A stretch of 64,000 bases of DNA from Rhodococcus qingshengii JCM 15477 (GCF_023221595.1 NZ_CP096563.1:3739501-3803500); one strand, 5' to 3'; positions 30,326 to 43,147 are shown, counted from the first letter of the stretch. Notes: generated by a model not told the origin, from the sequence alone. Made by a program: numbers and translations.

Positions 30326-31077
30326 TGTCTGACTTCAGGGTCCCCGACGGACACACACAATCCCACTTGGCGAACTGCAAGCTACTTGCATGTGCAATTT
30401 AAACCTACGAAAAGGGAGGAAGACTGGCACCAAACAGGGTGATTGTGGGGATGAAAACCTTGTCTGGAGGTGAAACTCGGGGTGGTTTTCTCACATTTTG
30501 GATTCTGAGTTTCACTTCGGTTATCGTCTGGACCAAGGCGCAGCACACTGTCAAGACGGACGGATAGGGCTCCACAACCGCCTTCTTCGACCGCCACAAT
30601 CTCAGGCTCACGGGATCGGGATGCTCGATCTCGAACGGCCACTCGGGCGGCGCCTGCAGGTCTACCGCCAGCTCGGGTTCGTCCACCAGTACCGGCCACA
30701 ACGACCCGTGGCAGTCTCCGGTCGCCCGCTCCTGGAGATAGACGCACATAGGATCACTCGGCTAGAGGACTCGGCCGTCGCGGGATGACGCCGTGCTGAG
30801 CTCATTGATATCTTCGTTGCCCAGCCTCGCACCGTGAAGAGCGTCGACGCCGTTGCGAGCAAGCTCGTCGACGCTGATTCACCGAGTTCAGGCAGCTCGA
30901 GTCGCCTGACGGCCTTCCCAATGCCGACGATTCAGGGAGTAGCCCCAGGAATGCATGCGTTTCTTCTGAAACTATTGGCCGTCACGGGTGATCACGCTGC
31001 CGGTAACTCGGAGAGATCGCACGAGAAGACTTCCAGTGCGGCCTCTTGACGAGAACCGAAAAGCGTTCCGCAACCGC
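30326..31077. other. 752-bp stretch without a convincing gene
   Basis: Two overlapping minus-strand frames lie here (30382-30747 and 30405-30749). The second starts MCVYLQERATGDCHG and contains a sensible stretch around LVDEPELAVDLQAPPEWPF, but its last third loses coding character and no ribosome site is seen. It may be a decayed gene. The rest is probably the promoter region of the secreted protein gene. Confidence 0.4.
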
Positions 31078-31614
31078 TCAGTCCGAGTTAGGAGGGCTTG
31101 CGTCAGTCGCGGATCGCCACTGCTGCCGATAGCGGGAATCCAGCGACTCCTCCGTTGAAGAGTTGCCAGGTGCATCACCATCGACGAAGTAAGCAGCCGC
31201 GACACCCAATCCGATCCCGATTGTGGCGACGATTCCCATGCTAGCCAGGGGAACAGACGACTCCGATGCGTTCGGAAGGTGTCGCTGGCCAGCCACTATC
31301 GCAATGCACATCCCGCCCAAGACAAAGCTCAACATAACTGCCAAGCCCGCACACACACGTCGGGTTCCACGGTTAGCGGTGACAGCAGCGAGAAGTCCCA
31401 ACCCGCCAGGCACCACCACGCCAGCCGCAAAGAACCCGTAGTACGACACCAACGAATTCAGATTTGTCACCCCCGCCGAACCCCATTGAACAGCAACCGG
31501 ATCTGGAAGACTCCCCGCCCACGAGAGCGCTACGCACCACATGAGGACATAGCCAGCTATCGGCGCCATCAACGCGACCATCCGAAGTTTGACCGGCGCT
31601 GCTATATCCACCAC
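31078..31614 (-). CDS. DUF1648-type membrane protein
   Basis: The 178-residue protein has four predicted membrane segments. After the first comes LPDPVAVQWGSAG, the short extracellular loop typical of DUF1648 proteins, some of which take part in immunity or signalling in Gram-positive bacteria. The C-terminus is a polar tail (NSSTEESLDSRYRQQW). The start is GTG 31614. Function is unknown. Confidence 0.75.
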   Translation of the reverse strand: MVDIAAPVKLRMVALMAPIAGYVLMWCVALSWAGSLPDPVAVQWGSAGVTNLNSLVSYYGFFAAGVVVPGGLGLLAAVTANRGTRRVCAGLAVMLSFVLGGMCIAIVAGQRHLPNASESSVPLASMGIVATIGIGLGVAAAYFVDGDAPGNSSTEESLDSRYRQQWRSATDASPPNSD

Positions 31615-31780
31615 ACATCCCTCGGTGAACAGTGCCAGCTGTCGCCCCAGTCTGCCCCGACAGGATACCGCTCAGCCCGTTGACGCACAGTCAGCTCAAT
31701 CGCAGGTGCAGATGAATGGCTGGCGCCGGTAAAGTGTCAGCGTTAATCCATCTCACCCTCCCCTATACGCGGTACCGAGA

Positions 31781-32254
31781 TCATTCCGGTTGCACCCCAT
31801 GCCTTCTCAATATCTCCGCGAACGGATCCCCAGGCTTGGCCTTCCGCTTGGCCTTCGCGGGCCCGAGACGATCGAGGTAGATGACGATTGCATCGGAAAT
31901 TCCACGGTCTGTCGTGTCTGCTGGGCCGACCAAGGAATAGGCATCTGCGATCGCGGCGCTGGTTCCACCCCAATCTCGAACCGTCTGAGCACAATCGAAC
32001 TCGATCCTATCCAAACCCTGATCTCCCGCGGCGACCATCTTGGCGAGGAGGAACCGGACCACTCTGGCCGTCATGGCGCGATCAACATCCAAGGGCCGCA
32101 GTCGCTTCAGTGACTTGTAGATTGCGAGGAAGTCATCGTTGCCGCTCTCCTCGACGACCTCGAGAACCGCTTCACTCAGTTCACCACTCAATCTGTTTCG
32201 AATCGTACGTGTCCGACCGTGGATCGTTCGCTTGTCTTCGTCAGTCAGGTACAT
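31781..32254 (-). CDS. hypothetical protein, 157 aa
   Basis: The soluble protein (MYLTDEDKRTIHGRTRTIRN) is mainly helical and ends in a basic stretch (GPAKAKRKAKPGDPFAEIL). No known domain is recognised. GAGGAGTCC precedes the ATG at 32254; an open frame extends 29 codons further but lacks such a signal. It lies upstream of the DUF1648 gene on the same strand, 166 bp apart. Confidence 0.68.
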   Translation of the reverse strand: MYLTDEDKRTIHGRTRTIRNRLSGELSEAVLEVVEESGNDDFLAIYKSLKRLRPLDVDRAMTARVVRFLLAKMVAAGDQGLDRIEFDCAQTVRDWGGTSAAIADAYSLVGPADTTDRGISDAIVIYLDRLGPAKAKRKAKPGDPFAEILRRHGVQPE

Positions 32255-32526
32255 GTTGGACTCCTCGCTACTCGGATCGTCGGCGTGTACGGGAAACGGC
32301 TTTCTCGCGCGCGCGGGGGACGAAGTCAAGCTATACGGCACCCCGGACCGATTTCTCTGAAAGCTATTGCAGTGCTTGATATATAGACGATTGATCGATG
32401 ATCGATAGTCTTTTGCGCCCCTAGATCGCGTTGACGGGTCGACTTAGAATCGACGACGTCTCGTCTAGAAGACTTCGAGATCAGGCGTCACAACGCCATT
32501 CAGAGAGTCCGCTGTCGCCAGCCCGA

Positions 32527-33078
32527 TCACTTCGCCAGATTCCGATACAACGTACTGCGCGCCACGTTGAGAACCTCAGCTATCTCTCCCATAGGAACTC
32601 CCTCCCCTCGCATCTTGATCGCCAGACGTCGCTTCGCCACAGATAGTGCGGCTGGCCGTCCACCGATGCGTCCGCGATCACGAGCCGCGGCCAACCCAGC
32701 CATGGTTCTTTCCTTGATGAGACTGCGTTCGAATTCAGCGAGAGCCCCGAAGATGTGAAAGATCAACGTGCCACCCGACGTTGAAGTGTCGATCGACTCA
32801 TTCAGTGACTTGAACGAGACTCCACGACTTTTCAGTTGATCGACGGTGTCGATCAGATGTGGGAGCGAACGACCGAGCCGATCGAGCCGCCAAACCACCA
32901 GGGTGTCTCCTTCCCTAAGCGTATCCAAGAGCTTGGCCAATTCTGGCCTGTCAGATCTCGCCCCTGAAGCCGTGTCGGTCCAGACCCTGAAACAGCCGGC
33001 GGCGCTGAGAGCGTCCTCCTGCAGATCGGCGTTCTGTTCCGAGGTTGACACCCGGGCATACCCCAACAAGGCGCTCAC
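32527..33078 (-). CDS. serine recombinase / resolvase
   Basis: This 183-residue small serine recombinase of the resolvase/invertase class has the catalytic serine in YARVSTSEQN, the conserved LVVWRLDRLGRS block, the AEFERSLIKERTMAGL helix and a C-terminal helix-turn-helix (VPMGEIAEVLNVARSTLYRN). Such enzymes resolve cointegrates or dimers, or invert DNA. No transposase of a Tn3-type partner is near, so it is more likely an element-maintenance resolvase or a transposon remnant. The start is GTG 33078. Confidence 0.92.
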   Translation of the reverse strand: MSALLGYARVSTSEQNADLQEDALSAAGCFRVWTDTASGARSDRPELAKLLDTLREGDTLVVWRLDRLGRSLPHLIDTVDQLKSRGVSFKSLNESIDTSTSGGTLIFHIFGALAEFERSLIKERTMAGLAAARDRGRIGGRPAALSVAKRRLAIKMRGEGVPMGEIAEVLNVARSTLYRNLAK

Positions 33079-33753
33079 GCGATACCTCTGTCCCAGAACT
33101 CAACCGATGCACTACGTTTCGAGACGGTGCGAATGAGACGGGTTTTTGAGACTCCGAACTCGCTAGTGAGCGAGCTACCTCGACCATCTGTAGATCGAGT
33201 CTCTGAATCGTTCGTTTTCGAGATGCCCATCTGCAAGTTCCCTCCGCTTCATCACCACTGGTTCGTTCGCCTCGAGTTCCGCATCCGGGCCGACTCAAGC
33301 AATTCGGATGGACTCGTCGACTCTTCGATTCTAAAAGAGTCAGTTGGTGAATTGGTTGCAGCACAGATGGTTTAACCACCCATCGATGCGCAGACGCAAT
33401 CAATCGGCATCAACTCTCTCAACACGCTATCGTTGACGTCGCGTACTCGTCCCGGATGGATGGTGTGCAGGCCCCGCCGAAGCAAGCTCGATTCAATTCA
33501 CCTGGCGGGGCCACTCATCCATTTCTGCCTGACGCCATCCTCTTCCGATCATCGACGCAACGCCACAGCACGCTTCCGTAGAGCTGTACCTCCTCCAATG
33601 TCCCTAATAGAATCGATTCTTAGAGAAGCGAATATCTCGACTAGGAGTTTCGTCGAGCATTTCTTGCCACCAGAGCACCAGTGACAGTTCTGCCCGGCAA
33701 TGGACGTGATCTACCGCGACAATTCACCTCCCCAAAACGCAAAGGGACCATCG
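33079..33753. other. resolvase upstream region; possible res site
   Basis: These 675 bp hold no clear gene. The first 150 bp have several short inverted repeats: CTCGCTAGTGAGCGAG at about 33159-33174 and CTCGA/TCGAG pairs just after, plus repeated GAGAC motifs. A res site for the adjacent resolvase would be expected here, but I cannot define three subsites. The remainder shows nothing notable. Confidence 0.4.
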
Positions 33754-34671
33754 ATGACGCAGAGTGATATCCAGCAATTTCGGCATTTTCTGGCGCAAGC
33801 TCGAGAGTTGGCACAGTCCAGCCTGGCCGACCCGGAGTTCCACGCTGCAGTGAGAAACGCTTCAATCCGGAAGCTACCCAACGCATCCACCGCCGCAACA
33901 TACGCATCTCGATGGGCCCACTTCAAGGCGTTCTGCCGCGAACGTCACCTAGCCGAACTGCCCGCCGCCGAGAAGACGCTTGTGGAATACATCTTCGCAT
34001 GCAGCTCCGGCACGCTGAGCCCCATGCAGCGGAACGGTTTCCCCGCCCCTGAAGCGGTCGCAACAATTGAGGGCCGCGTATCAGCAATCAAGTACTTCCA
34101 CGGCCATCACTCAGTGCCCTACCTGAGCGGCAACGTCGCCAGCGCGGAGAACATCAGGTCAGTCCTGTCTGCGCTGAAAGCCGTTATGAATGAAGAAGAG
34201 TCAGCAGGTGAGTCGCAGATGCCATGGCGAGAGTTCCGCCAGGCAGTCGGCGCCCTCTCCGCGGAATCGCCGCTGGAGAGGGCAATACTATTGGTGTCGC
34301 ACTTCGGCCGATTGAGTCCCCAGCAGGTCGTGTCCCTGAACTTCGAGGATGTCTCATTCGGAAAGGCGAGCGAACCGATTCAGCTTTCGATTGGTGGACC
34401 CGACATCAGAGAGCCTGAGCTTGTCGATCTGCCCATACTCTCTGATGTCCAAATGTCACCGACGTCAGCTCTTCGGAGTTGGATCCTCCACCGAGGACGA
34501 TCTGACGGCCCGCTGTTTCCAGCTGACATCCGAACTATGGAGCGGAGCAAACCTTCCCGAGTGGACTTGATCCTCGCTGACGCACTGGACCGAGCAGGCC
34601 TGGACCCGTCGCAGTACACCGATCACACCCTTCAATGCGGTCGACTGGTGCGTAAAGCAGACGTACTGTGA
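33754..34671 (+). CDS. tyrosine recombinase-like protein, degenerate or truncated
   Basis: This 305-residue protein has a SAM-like core-binding domain (ASTAATYASRWAHFKAFCRE) and the first half of a tyrosine-recombinase catalytic domain with the first Arg in HFGRLSPQQVVSLNFEDV. At the second box, where HxLR is expected, it reads DHTLQCGRLVRK and stops eight residues after the Leu-Gln-Cys-Gly. The second Arg, the late His and the nucleophile Tyr are therefore absent, and no neighbouring frame restores them. The ATG at 33754 follows AAAGGGACC. It may be a decayed integrase or a DNA-binding derivative. Confidence 0.65.
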   Translation: MTQSDIQQFRHFLAQARELAQSSLADPEFHAAVRNASIRKLPNASTAATYASRWAHFKAFCRERHLAELPAAEKTLVEYIFACSSGTLSPMQRNGFPAPEAVATIEGRVSAIKYFHGHHSVPYLSGNVASAENIRSVLSALKAVMNEEESAGESQMPWREFRQAVGALSAESPLERAILLVSHFGRLSPQQVVSLNFEDVSFGKASEPIQLSIGGPDIREPELVDLPILSDVQMSPTSALRSWILHRGRSDGPLFPADIRTMERSKPSRVDLILADALDRAGLDPSQYTDHTLQCGRLVRKADVL

Positions 34672-34787
34672 GGTCGGCGCCGCCCGCGGACACTGATGAC
34701 AAGGGACTGCACGATCCCGACCTCGCTCGCGGAAACCGAGCACTCAGATCGGACGTCTCCTTCCCGAACGGAGGTCCTCACTCGGCG

Positions 34788-35291
34788 TCACGAATCCACT
34801 TCCATCTGAACACTTTCCAATACAGCCAGGTGATCTCTGTTCATCTGATGTGAGACCCTACGGGCCACCCGCCCCTTCAGCAGCTTCGGATCGATTTCAG
34901 CTGGCTGAAGGCTGGTCCACTTTGCGTTCCGAACCCCAAGCTCATGATAAACGAGCACGATGGTGGGGCCGGTTTCCAGAAACATCATTGCCGACTTCTG
35001 GAGGGTTCTCTCGATCGATTTCTCAACGACTCCTCCAGCTATCGCTTGAAACCTGGACAGGTACCGCTGGCTGAAAACGATTGTGACATCACCACTGTAC
35101 CCGGAGAGATGATCAGTTCTGAAACTCTCCAGATGCGTGTTCGCAGAGACGAATTCATTGTACGATCGCTGCAGTACAGAAGGCCGGTCACGCTTCGGAA
35201 CATTGCGCCAATCCAACTGCCCCCGCCTGAGCAGCTTCTTGCGATATCGGCCTTCGTAACCACTGATGAGCATTTCCCGAATCGAATTCAT
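34788..35291 (-). CDS. hypothetical protein, 167 aa
   Basis: The protein starts MNSIREMLISGYEGRYRKKL (ATG 35291, inside a longer open frame to 35345) and is charged with a helical character. No domain is recognised and there are no membrane segments. Base composition is lower in GC than the core genes. It is divergent from the gene at 35483, with a 16-bp palindrome between them. Coding status rests on length and amino-acid composition only. Confidence 0.5.
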   Translation of the reverse strand: MNSIREMLISGYEGRYRKKLLRRGQLDWRNVPKRDRPSVLQRSYNEFVSANTHLESFRTDHLSGYSGDVTIVFSQRYLSRFQAIAGGVVEKSIERTLQKSAMMFLETGPTIVLVYHELGVRNAKWTSLQPAEIDPKLLKGRVARRVSHQMNRDHLAVLESVQMEVDS

Positions 35292-35408
35292 ACAGCCCCA
35301 TATCGACGTCAAATTATAGTCTAATTCTACGATCAATATATACATCAGTAAAGATAACCGGCTTACATCGGGTTACATTTCACCCCATATCCTAGTAATA
35401 TATTTCTA

Positions 35409-35424
35409 GATAAAGATCTTTATC
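35409..35424. promoter_or_regulatory. 16-bp perfect palindrome, likely operator
   Basis: GATAAAGATCTTTATC is perfectly self-complementary. It lies in a very AT-rich 190-bp gap between two divergent genes, 59 bp upstream of the start at 35483. TTACAT occurs twice 11 bp apart just before it. Confidence 0.5.
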
Positions 35425-35482
35425 GAAGAAATAGAAATCTCAGACTGTCGACTTCCCTTTCCAAAAGGAGGCCAGAAAACCC

Positions 35483-36616
35483 ATGATAACAAGAATTCCA
35501 GTTAACCCGCGATACCCCAAGTTTCACCGACTTTCGCGTCGAGATGCCAACCAAATGAAATCGGGCTTCCGGATCCGATCTGGCCTCTACGAGGATCAGA
35601 TCGCAGTCAGCGCTTGGGGATTTCCACCAGTTCCCAAGCGATACCCGCGTCAGCGAAACGGGTTGATTCGCAACGCACCCAGCAATGTGAATGCAGACTT
35701 CGTCGGCCATCCCATCTATTGGTTCGATGAAGATTTGGCGGGCCGCATACAGTACGGCGAACAATATCAGGAGTCCGAAGGTGCATGGAGCATTCGGATG
35801 CACTATCTGATGCAGGTAACCGGCTACAAGAAGAAGACGTACAAAGCGGACGATCACTTCGATTTCCTCAAAGTTCGGCGGTTCGACGACTGGAACACAT
35901 TGGAGCAGTATCACTGCCCGTCGCTTCCCGAAATCTGGTTGGACTCTTCGCCCCAATATCGACTGATCGGTCGACAAGATCTGACCGACAAGGAACATGC
36001 GACCTGGACGTCTTTGACCGAAAGCGCGGTAGAGCGTTGCCAGGAGGTCGCGGACGGACTGGACGAGGATCTCGCCTATCGGTATCGAGACTCTTTGGCG
36101 GTGGTGGAGAACTCCCTGCGACCGTGTTTCGACTCAAATACCTACTGGAGCAATCACGTTCAACCTGCTCTCGATGACCTGTCGATGCAGTACGAACGAC
36201 AGTTCGCAAACTTGCGGAAACCTATATGGGGGCACTTGTTGAGGCTGTCGTTGGCAGAGTTCCGCCAACTGGAGGATCTCATCCTCTTGTACCGCGACTG
36301 CGCGCGCCAGTACCGGCAACATCAAACTCACTCATTCGGACCTGCGAGGCCGTCGATACCCGAGCTCTCCACAAACCTGCACTCGGTGCTCGATTTTGAG
36401 GCGGGGGTATTCGATTGCTTTGACAACCGAGTTCGCGGTTCCATGGATCGCCTCGTCGCTACTGCGCGCGCAGTTCACGACCAGGAGTGGTCAGCTCTGA
36501 GATCTGCTCACGCCAGTCGCCACGGATCACTAATTTGCAATATCGCCCACACCGGCGAGGAAATCATCCTCCCAGCCGACATCCACGAGAAACTTCAACT
36601 CAAGGATGCATCGTGA
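35483..36616 (+). CDS. hypothetical protein, paralogue A of a two-gene family
   Basis: This 377-residue soluble protein is of unknown function. Its N-terminal half aligns by eye with the gene at 37764: WGFPPVPKRY against FGFPAIPKPI, GHPIYWFDEDL against GHPIFWIEPHL, WSIRMHYLMQVTGYKK against WSIRMYYLILLMGYWN, and HCPSLPEIWLD against HMGSLPRISID. The second half is helical and more divergent. AAAAGGAGGCC precedes the ATG. Its stop overlaps the next gene (GTGA), which encodes a membrane protein. Confidence 0.78.
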   Translation: MITRIPVNPRYPKFHRLSRRDANQMKSGFRIRSGLYEDQIAVSAWGFPPVPKRYPRQRNGLIRNAPSNVNADFVGHPIYWFDEDLAGRIQYGEQYQESEGAWSIRMHYLMQVTGYKKKTYKADDHFDFLKVRRFDDWNTLEQYHCPSLPEIWLDSSPQYRLIGRQDLTDKEHATWTSLTESAVERCQEVADGLDEDLAYRYRDSLAVVENSLRPCFDSNTYWSNHVQPALDDLSMQYERQFANLRKPIWGHLLRLSLAEFRQLEDLILLYRDCARQYRQHQTHSFGPARPSIPELSTNLHSVLDFEAGVFDCFDNRVRGSMDRLVATARAVHDQEWSALRSAHASRHGSLICNIAHTGEEIILPADIHEKLQLKDAS

Positions 36617-37515
36617 AACGAATCATCAAAGCACTCAAACCCAATGCGCTCACGATTCCGGACCAACAGACCCTGTTCTGGTTCGCGAGGTCGCTCTTGA
36701 ACATACTCGTCTTCACCGCCATAGCGGGATCGATTCGGCTCGTTCCGACTCTGTTCAATTCCAGCGACCAGATTGAACTTCAACGATACGTCCTCGTATT
36801 GGAAGCATCTATCAATGCCTTCTTCATCTTCACCGTTGTCGTCGTCTCAATTGTGGCTGGACTTGTTCAGGGACCATGGGCGGAGGTATCGGAGGTCCTT
36901 CGGCGAGCCAAGCGCGATCTCTCCTTCCAACTGGGTCTACTCCTCCTTTTCGCAATATTCATCAGTGGATTGGTTGGCAGACACCAACTCCTCAACAAAT
37001 TGTCCGACGGCGGCGCCGCGTTCCTACTCTTGCTCATCCTGGTGAGCACATTCGCGGCTGTGAGCGGCGGATACCGCGCCTATGTCATCAACGTCGCAAT
37101 GAGCGCATCCGAGTACGAGTCGTACGGATCCAAGACTGGATTCGAGCGATGGCGGCTTCGTCTGTTTCGGTTCAGATCGCGATTTCCCTTCACCGAGGCT
37201 GCAGTCCTCCGAAGGAGTGGTTCCATACCGGACGGAGTACTGAACCCACGCCGTCTGCGCATGAGTGCGAGTTTGGCGATTTCCGCGCTGGGCACGCCAA
37301 TCCTGGCGATCGTGCTCGCGAACGCCGCCACAACGAGGCTAGGTGCCGATCAACTCTTTCCCCTCTTCTTGGCGATAGCCATCGGATGCATAAACATGCT
37401 GTTGGCCACGATGATTCGGATCTCCGATCTAATCAAGCCGTACGGCAAACAGGGGCAAATGCTCCCGTCTGCCGACCTGCTCGTGAAGGCAGAAGATGCG
37501 CCAAAGGAAAAATAA
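36613..37515 (+). CDS. integral membrane protein, 300 aa
   Basis: GTG 36613 overlaps the stop of the preceding gene by 4 bp, so translation is probably coupled; the open frame upstream is a shadow. The protein has about five hydrophobic segments (SLLNILVFTAIAGSI, ASINAFFIFTVVVVSIVAGL, LGLLLLFAIFISGLVG, AFLLLLILVSTFAAV, and a late pair around ALGTPILAIVLANAA). A basic loop with many Arg and Phe lies in the middle. No family is recognised. Its position between two paralogous soluble proteins suggests that the three work together. Confidence 0.78.
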   Translation: MKRIIKALKPNALTIPDQQTLFWFARSLLNILVFTAIAGSIRLVPTLFNSSDQIELQRYVLVLEASINAFFIFTVVVVSIVAGLVQGPWAEVSEVLRRAKRDLSFQLGLLLLFAIFISGLVGRHQLLNKLSDGGAAFLLLLILVSTFAAVSGGYRAYVINVAMSASEYESYGSKTGFERWRLRLFRFRSRFPFTEAAVLRRSGSIPDGVLNPRRLRMSASLAISALGTPILAIVLANAATTRLGADQLFPLFLAIAIGCINMLLATMIRISDLIKPYGKQGQMLPSADLLVKAEDAPKEK

Positions 37516-37763
37516 CACTCCAGATGACGACCTTGCAGTGCTGACAGCGATTGGTGAATCACACTCAATCGAGCGCTCTTCGACGACAAAGTTACTCGGC
37601 GTGTGAGTGATGCTCAGAACGGAGAACGACCGCAAAGTCGTGACTGTACTTGGCCACTGGCAGAAGGCCCTTCGATAGATCGACGGATTTCCTGAGCCGT
37701 CCTGATTCCCTACCCCTAGGGCTATCTTCCAAACGAAAGCACGACGAAAGAGGACTCGAAACC

Positions 37764-39128
37764 ATGACTACGACAACATTTGAGCCCAACTCAGACGGAG
37801 GAATCCAAGCTTCGGACGGCTTGAACTACAGCCACTTCCACCTGATCTCGTCGATCGAGCGCGAGAGCATGATCTCTCACATGGTTTTGCAGACAGGTTT
37901 GGAGCCGAATCAGTTTGCCACCAATGTATTCGGATTTCCTGCGATACCCAAACCAATCATCCGAAAGAGCAGCCGGGGCATCATTCGACTTGCTCCCGGC
38001 GCCGCACGGGATGAGTTCCGTGAAACTCTTGGGCATCCCATCTTCTGGATAGAACCCCATCTTACCGAGGCGAGAGTCGGTGAGACTGAGGAGAACTGGT
38101 CCATTCGCATGTACTACCTGATCCTGTTGATGGGATACTGGAATCCCGAGAAGGGGTGGATTAACTTCCTCAGTTCCAAGGGGTTTGACTACAATCCTGT
38201 TGACGTCGAGGGCTACCACATGGGTTCACTGCCCAGGATTTCCATCGACCTACCAACTTCCGCCCCGGACCAGGATGCAGCTCAGTCGGCGGAGGCCGGT
38301 GACCGGTACCGGTTCCTCAATGAGTCAGACATCGTTGGCGGACTCGCCGCTGTTGAGGAGCACTACCGGTCGGCGATCGCTCGCTGCGAGAGCGCTCTGC
38401 TTGCAGACCTGAAGGCATTCCTGGATCGCCAAACCAGTTGCCTAGACATCGCTTACCAATGTTTGGGCGGAAGAGACGGGGCTTTACATCGCAGCGACCT
38501 CGACTTCGACGACAGCTCGGGGTCCTGGATTACTGTCATCGAACCTAGATTGTTCGAGATCGCGGCCCGATACCGGAACGAACTGGCTCAACCGGCTCCC
38601 GATATGGCCTCGATACTTGAAGATGCGGAAGACCTGTACGGAAGAGTCCAGAGTGTGCTGGTCGCTTTTGGAAACATCGCGGCCACGCTTTCGGTTCCGG
38701 TCATTCAGAAGGGCGAGAGTGCGTCGACAATGCACTCCGAGACCATCTCTTACATGGGCTTGGCAATATCTCAGGCATCCAGCCGGGAGCACGGCTACAG
38801 GATCGTGCAGATGGTTCGGGAGTGCTTTTCCGGCCGTAGATTCGAGAGGGCACTGGACGAGGTGAATGTCCACGTTCATGACCAGTATGAGATCGCCTGG
38901 AAACGAATGCGATTGGCCGTCGTCAATCACCAGCTCCACATCAAGGACAAGGAGCCGTTGACCACATATGCCTCTTTGGAATTCAAGATGATCCACGGAC
39001 GCCTCTGGCTGAGCACTGAGGAAGCCAACCTGCTGGACGGTGAAATGCCCGCCGATACATCTCCCCAGACCGACGGAGTCTCCATCCACCTTGACGGCCT
39101 CGATGACGGTTACGACCGCAAGAACTGA
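37764..39128 (+). CDS. hypothetical protein, paralogue B of a two-gene family
   Basis: This 454-residue soluble protein is homologous to the gene at 35483 over roughly residues 40-170 and longer at the C-terminus. The shared core is rich in aromatic residues and conserved Trp/His/Pro positions; the later part is a long helical region. AAAGAGGACTCG precedes the ATG at 37764. It lies 248 bp behind the membrane protein gene on the same strand. No known domain is recognised and the role is unknown. Confidence 0.76.
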   Translation: MTTTTFEPNSDGGIQASDGLNYSHFHLISSIERESMISHMVLQTGLEPNQFATNVFGFPAIPKPIIRKSSRGIIRLAPGAARDEFRETLGHPIFWIEPHLTEARVGETEENWSIRMYYLILLMGYWNPEKGWINFLSSKGFDYNPVDVEGYHMGSLPRISIDLPTSAPDQDAAQSAEAGDRYRFLNESDIVGGLAAVEEHYRSAIARCESALLADLKAFLDRQTSCLDIAYQCLGGRDGALHRSDLDFDDSSGSWITVIEPRLFEIAARYRNELAQPAPDMASILEDAEDLYGRVQSVLVAFGNIAATLSVPVIQKGESASTMHSETISYMGLAISQASSREHGYRIVQMVRECFSGRRFERALDEVNVHVHDQYEIAWKRMRLAVVNHQLHIKDKEPLTTYASLEFKMIHGRLWLSTEEANLLDGEMPADTSPQTDGVSIHLDGLDDGYDRKN

Positions 39129-39334
39129 TTCACAAATGATTGAGGCCCTATTTCGATTGTCCCGCAGCGAATCCGTCGTGTTGCTGCCATCGGAAGCACT
39201 CGTGCTTCCGCGCTCGCAGGTACGTCTGAACCACCATCATGGGCAATCGGTTGAATTCTCGGTGCGAGAAACGAACCCGACTTCGGATCCTGACCGGAAA
39301 TGCTCCAGCCAAACCGAGCCAACGCTCCGAGCGA

Positions 39335-39931
39335 CTACCTCGGAGTGTCGTAAGTGATCACCTTCCAGTCCTGAGCACCCATCATCTGCAACTTCAAATA
39401 GATGGTCCACCCTTCCGGGTAGTCAACTCGGACACTGACCTCTTGAAACTGAGTCAGATCGGTCGCGATGATAAACGGTCGGCTTCCTGACCTCAGCCGA
39501 GTGGTATCGATCGACGACATCTTGGAGAACAGGGAAGGAATGGTGAACGGATGCAACGAGTCCAGCCATTCTTCCGAGCTCCGTCCCTCGATAGCTCCGA
39601 AGTTGTTGGCGAACTGGACGGCGACAGGCTTCCACTGCTCGACGACGACCGGATTCAGATTGAAGTCAATCGCTTCATCACCTTGGCACTGCCCATCCTG
39701 ACATTCGGCGACCCGCTTCTGCCCTGGCGGCGTAGGACGTTCCTTGCCCTCCGGGACCCATCCTTCCGGGATGTGACCATCTGAATGTCGATCGCCCGTA
39801 TCGTGCGTTGAGCTGGGAGTCCGCTCAGTCTGCACAGTTTCATCCCCGCTGAAGAAGATGTTGCGAATCCCTATCGCAAGAAGGATCATCACAACCGCCG
39901 CTGCGAAGATTAGTTTCGGCTTCCTGGACAT
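39335..39931 (-). CDS. membrane-anchored protein, possible conjugation component (VirB8/TcpC-like)
   Basis: The 198-residue protein has a short basic N-terminus and one membrane segment (LIFAAAVVMILLAIGIRNIFF). A Pro/Thr-rich linker and an extracytoplasmic domain of about 110 residues follow, the latter starting NPVVVEQWKPVAVQFANNF. That single-pass layout with a small NTF2-like-sized outer domain resembles VirB8/TcpC subunits of Gram-positive conjugation machines, an inference from architecture and position. GAGAGG precedes the ATG at 39931. It lies 40 bp behind the four-domain wall hydrolase on the same strand. Confidence 0.65.
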   Translation of the reverse strand: MSRKPKLIFAAAVVMILLAIGIRNIFFSGDETVQTERTPSSTHDTGDRHSDGHIPEGWVPEGKERPTPPGQKRVAECQDGQCQGDEAIDFNLNPVVVEQWKPVAVQFANNFGAIEGRSSEEWLDSLHPFTIPSLFSKMSSIDTTRLRSGSRPFIIATDLTQFQEVSVRVDYPEGWTIYLKLQMMGAQDWKVITYDTPR

Positions 39932-39971
39932 CGTAGAACCTCTCTTATTCAACATCTTTCGATCGAGACCG

Positions 39972-43051
<3,080 letters not shown>

Positions 43052-43147
43052 ATGGGTGGAGCCAAAGCTACGCATGACCGTGAATATGACAGGTCAGCGG
43101 TATTGCCGTTTTCACGCACCGATCAGATGGACCCCGTGCAGAGGTGA
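43052..43147 (+). CDS. 31-aa micro-ORF upstream of the sigma-like gene
   Basis: ATG 43052 is preceded by GAGGGAGATCCAAG, a strong ribosome site. The frame encodes 31 residues (MGGAKATHDREYDR and onwards) and its TGA overlaps the GTG of the next frame. The strong start signal and coupling suggest that it is translated, perhaps as a leader peptide. Nothing is known of such a product. Confidence 0.45.
   Translation: MGGAKATHDREYDRSAVLPFSRTDQMDPVQR

Noticed and set aside
30405..30749. 114-codon minus-strand frame starting MCVYLQERATGDCHG
   Set aside because: The first half looks protein-like, but the end does not, and it overlaps a second frame. Possibly a decayed gene, not a supported CDS.
33127..33375. 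82-codon frame upstream of the tyrosine recombinase-like gene
   Set aside because: No ribosome site, and it lies over the short inverted repeats that more likely belong to a recombination site.
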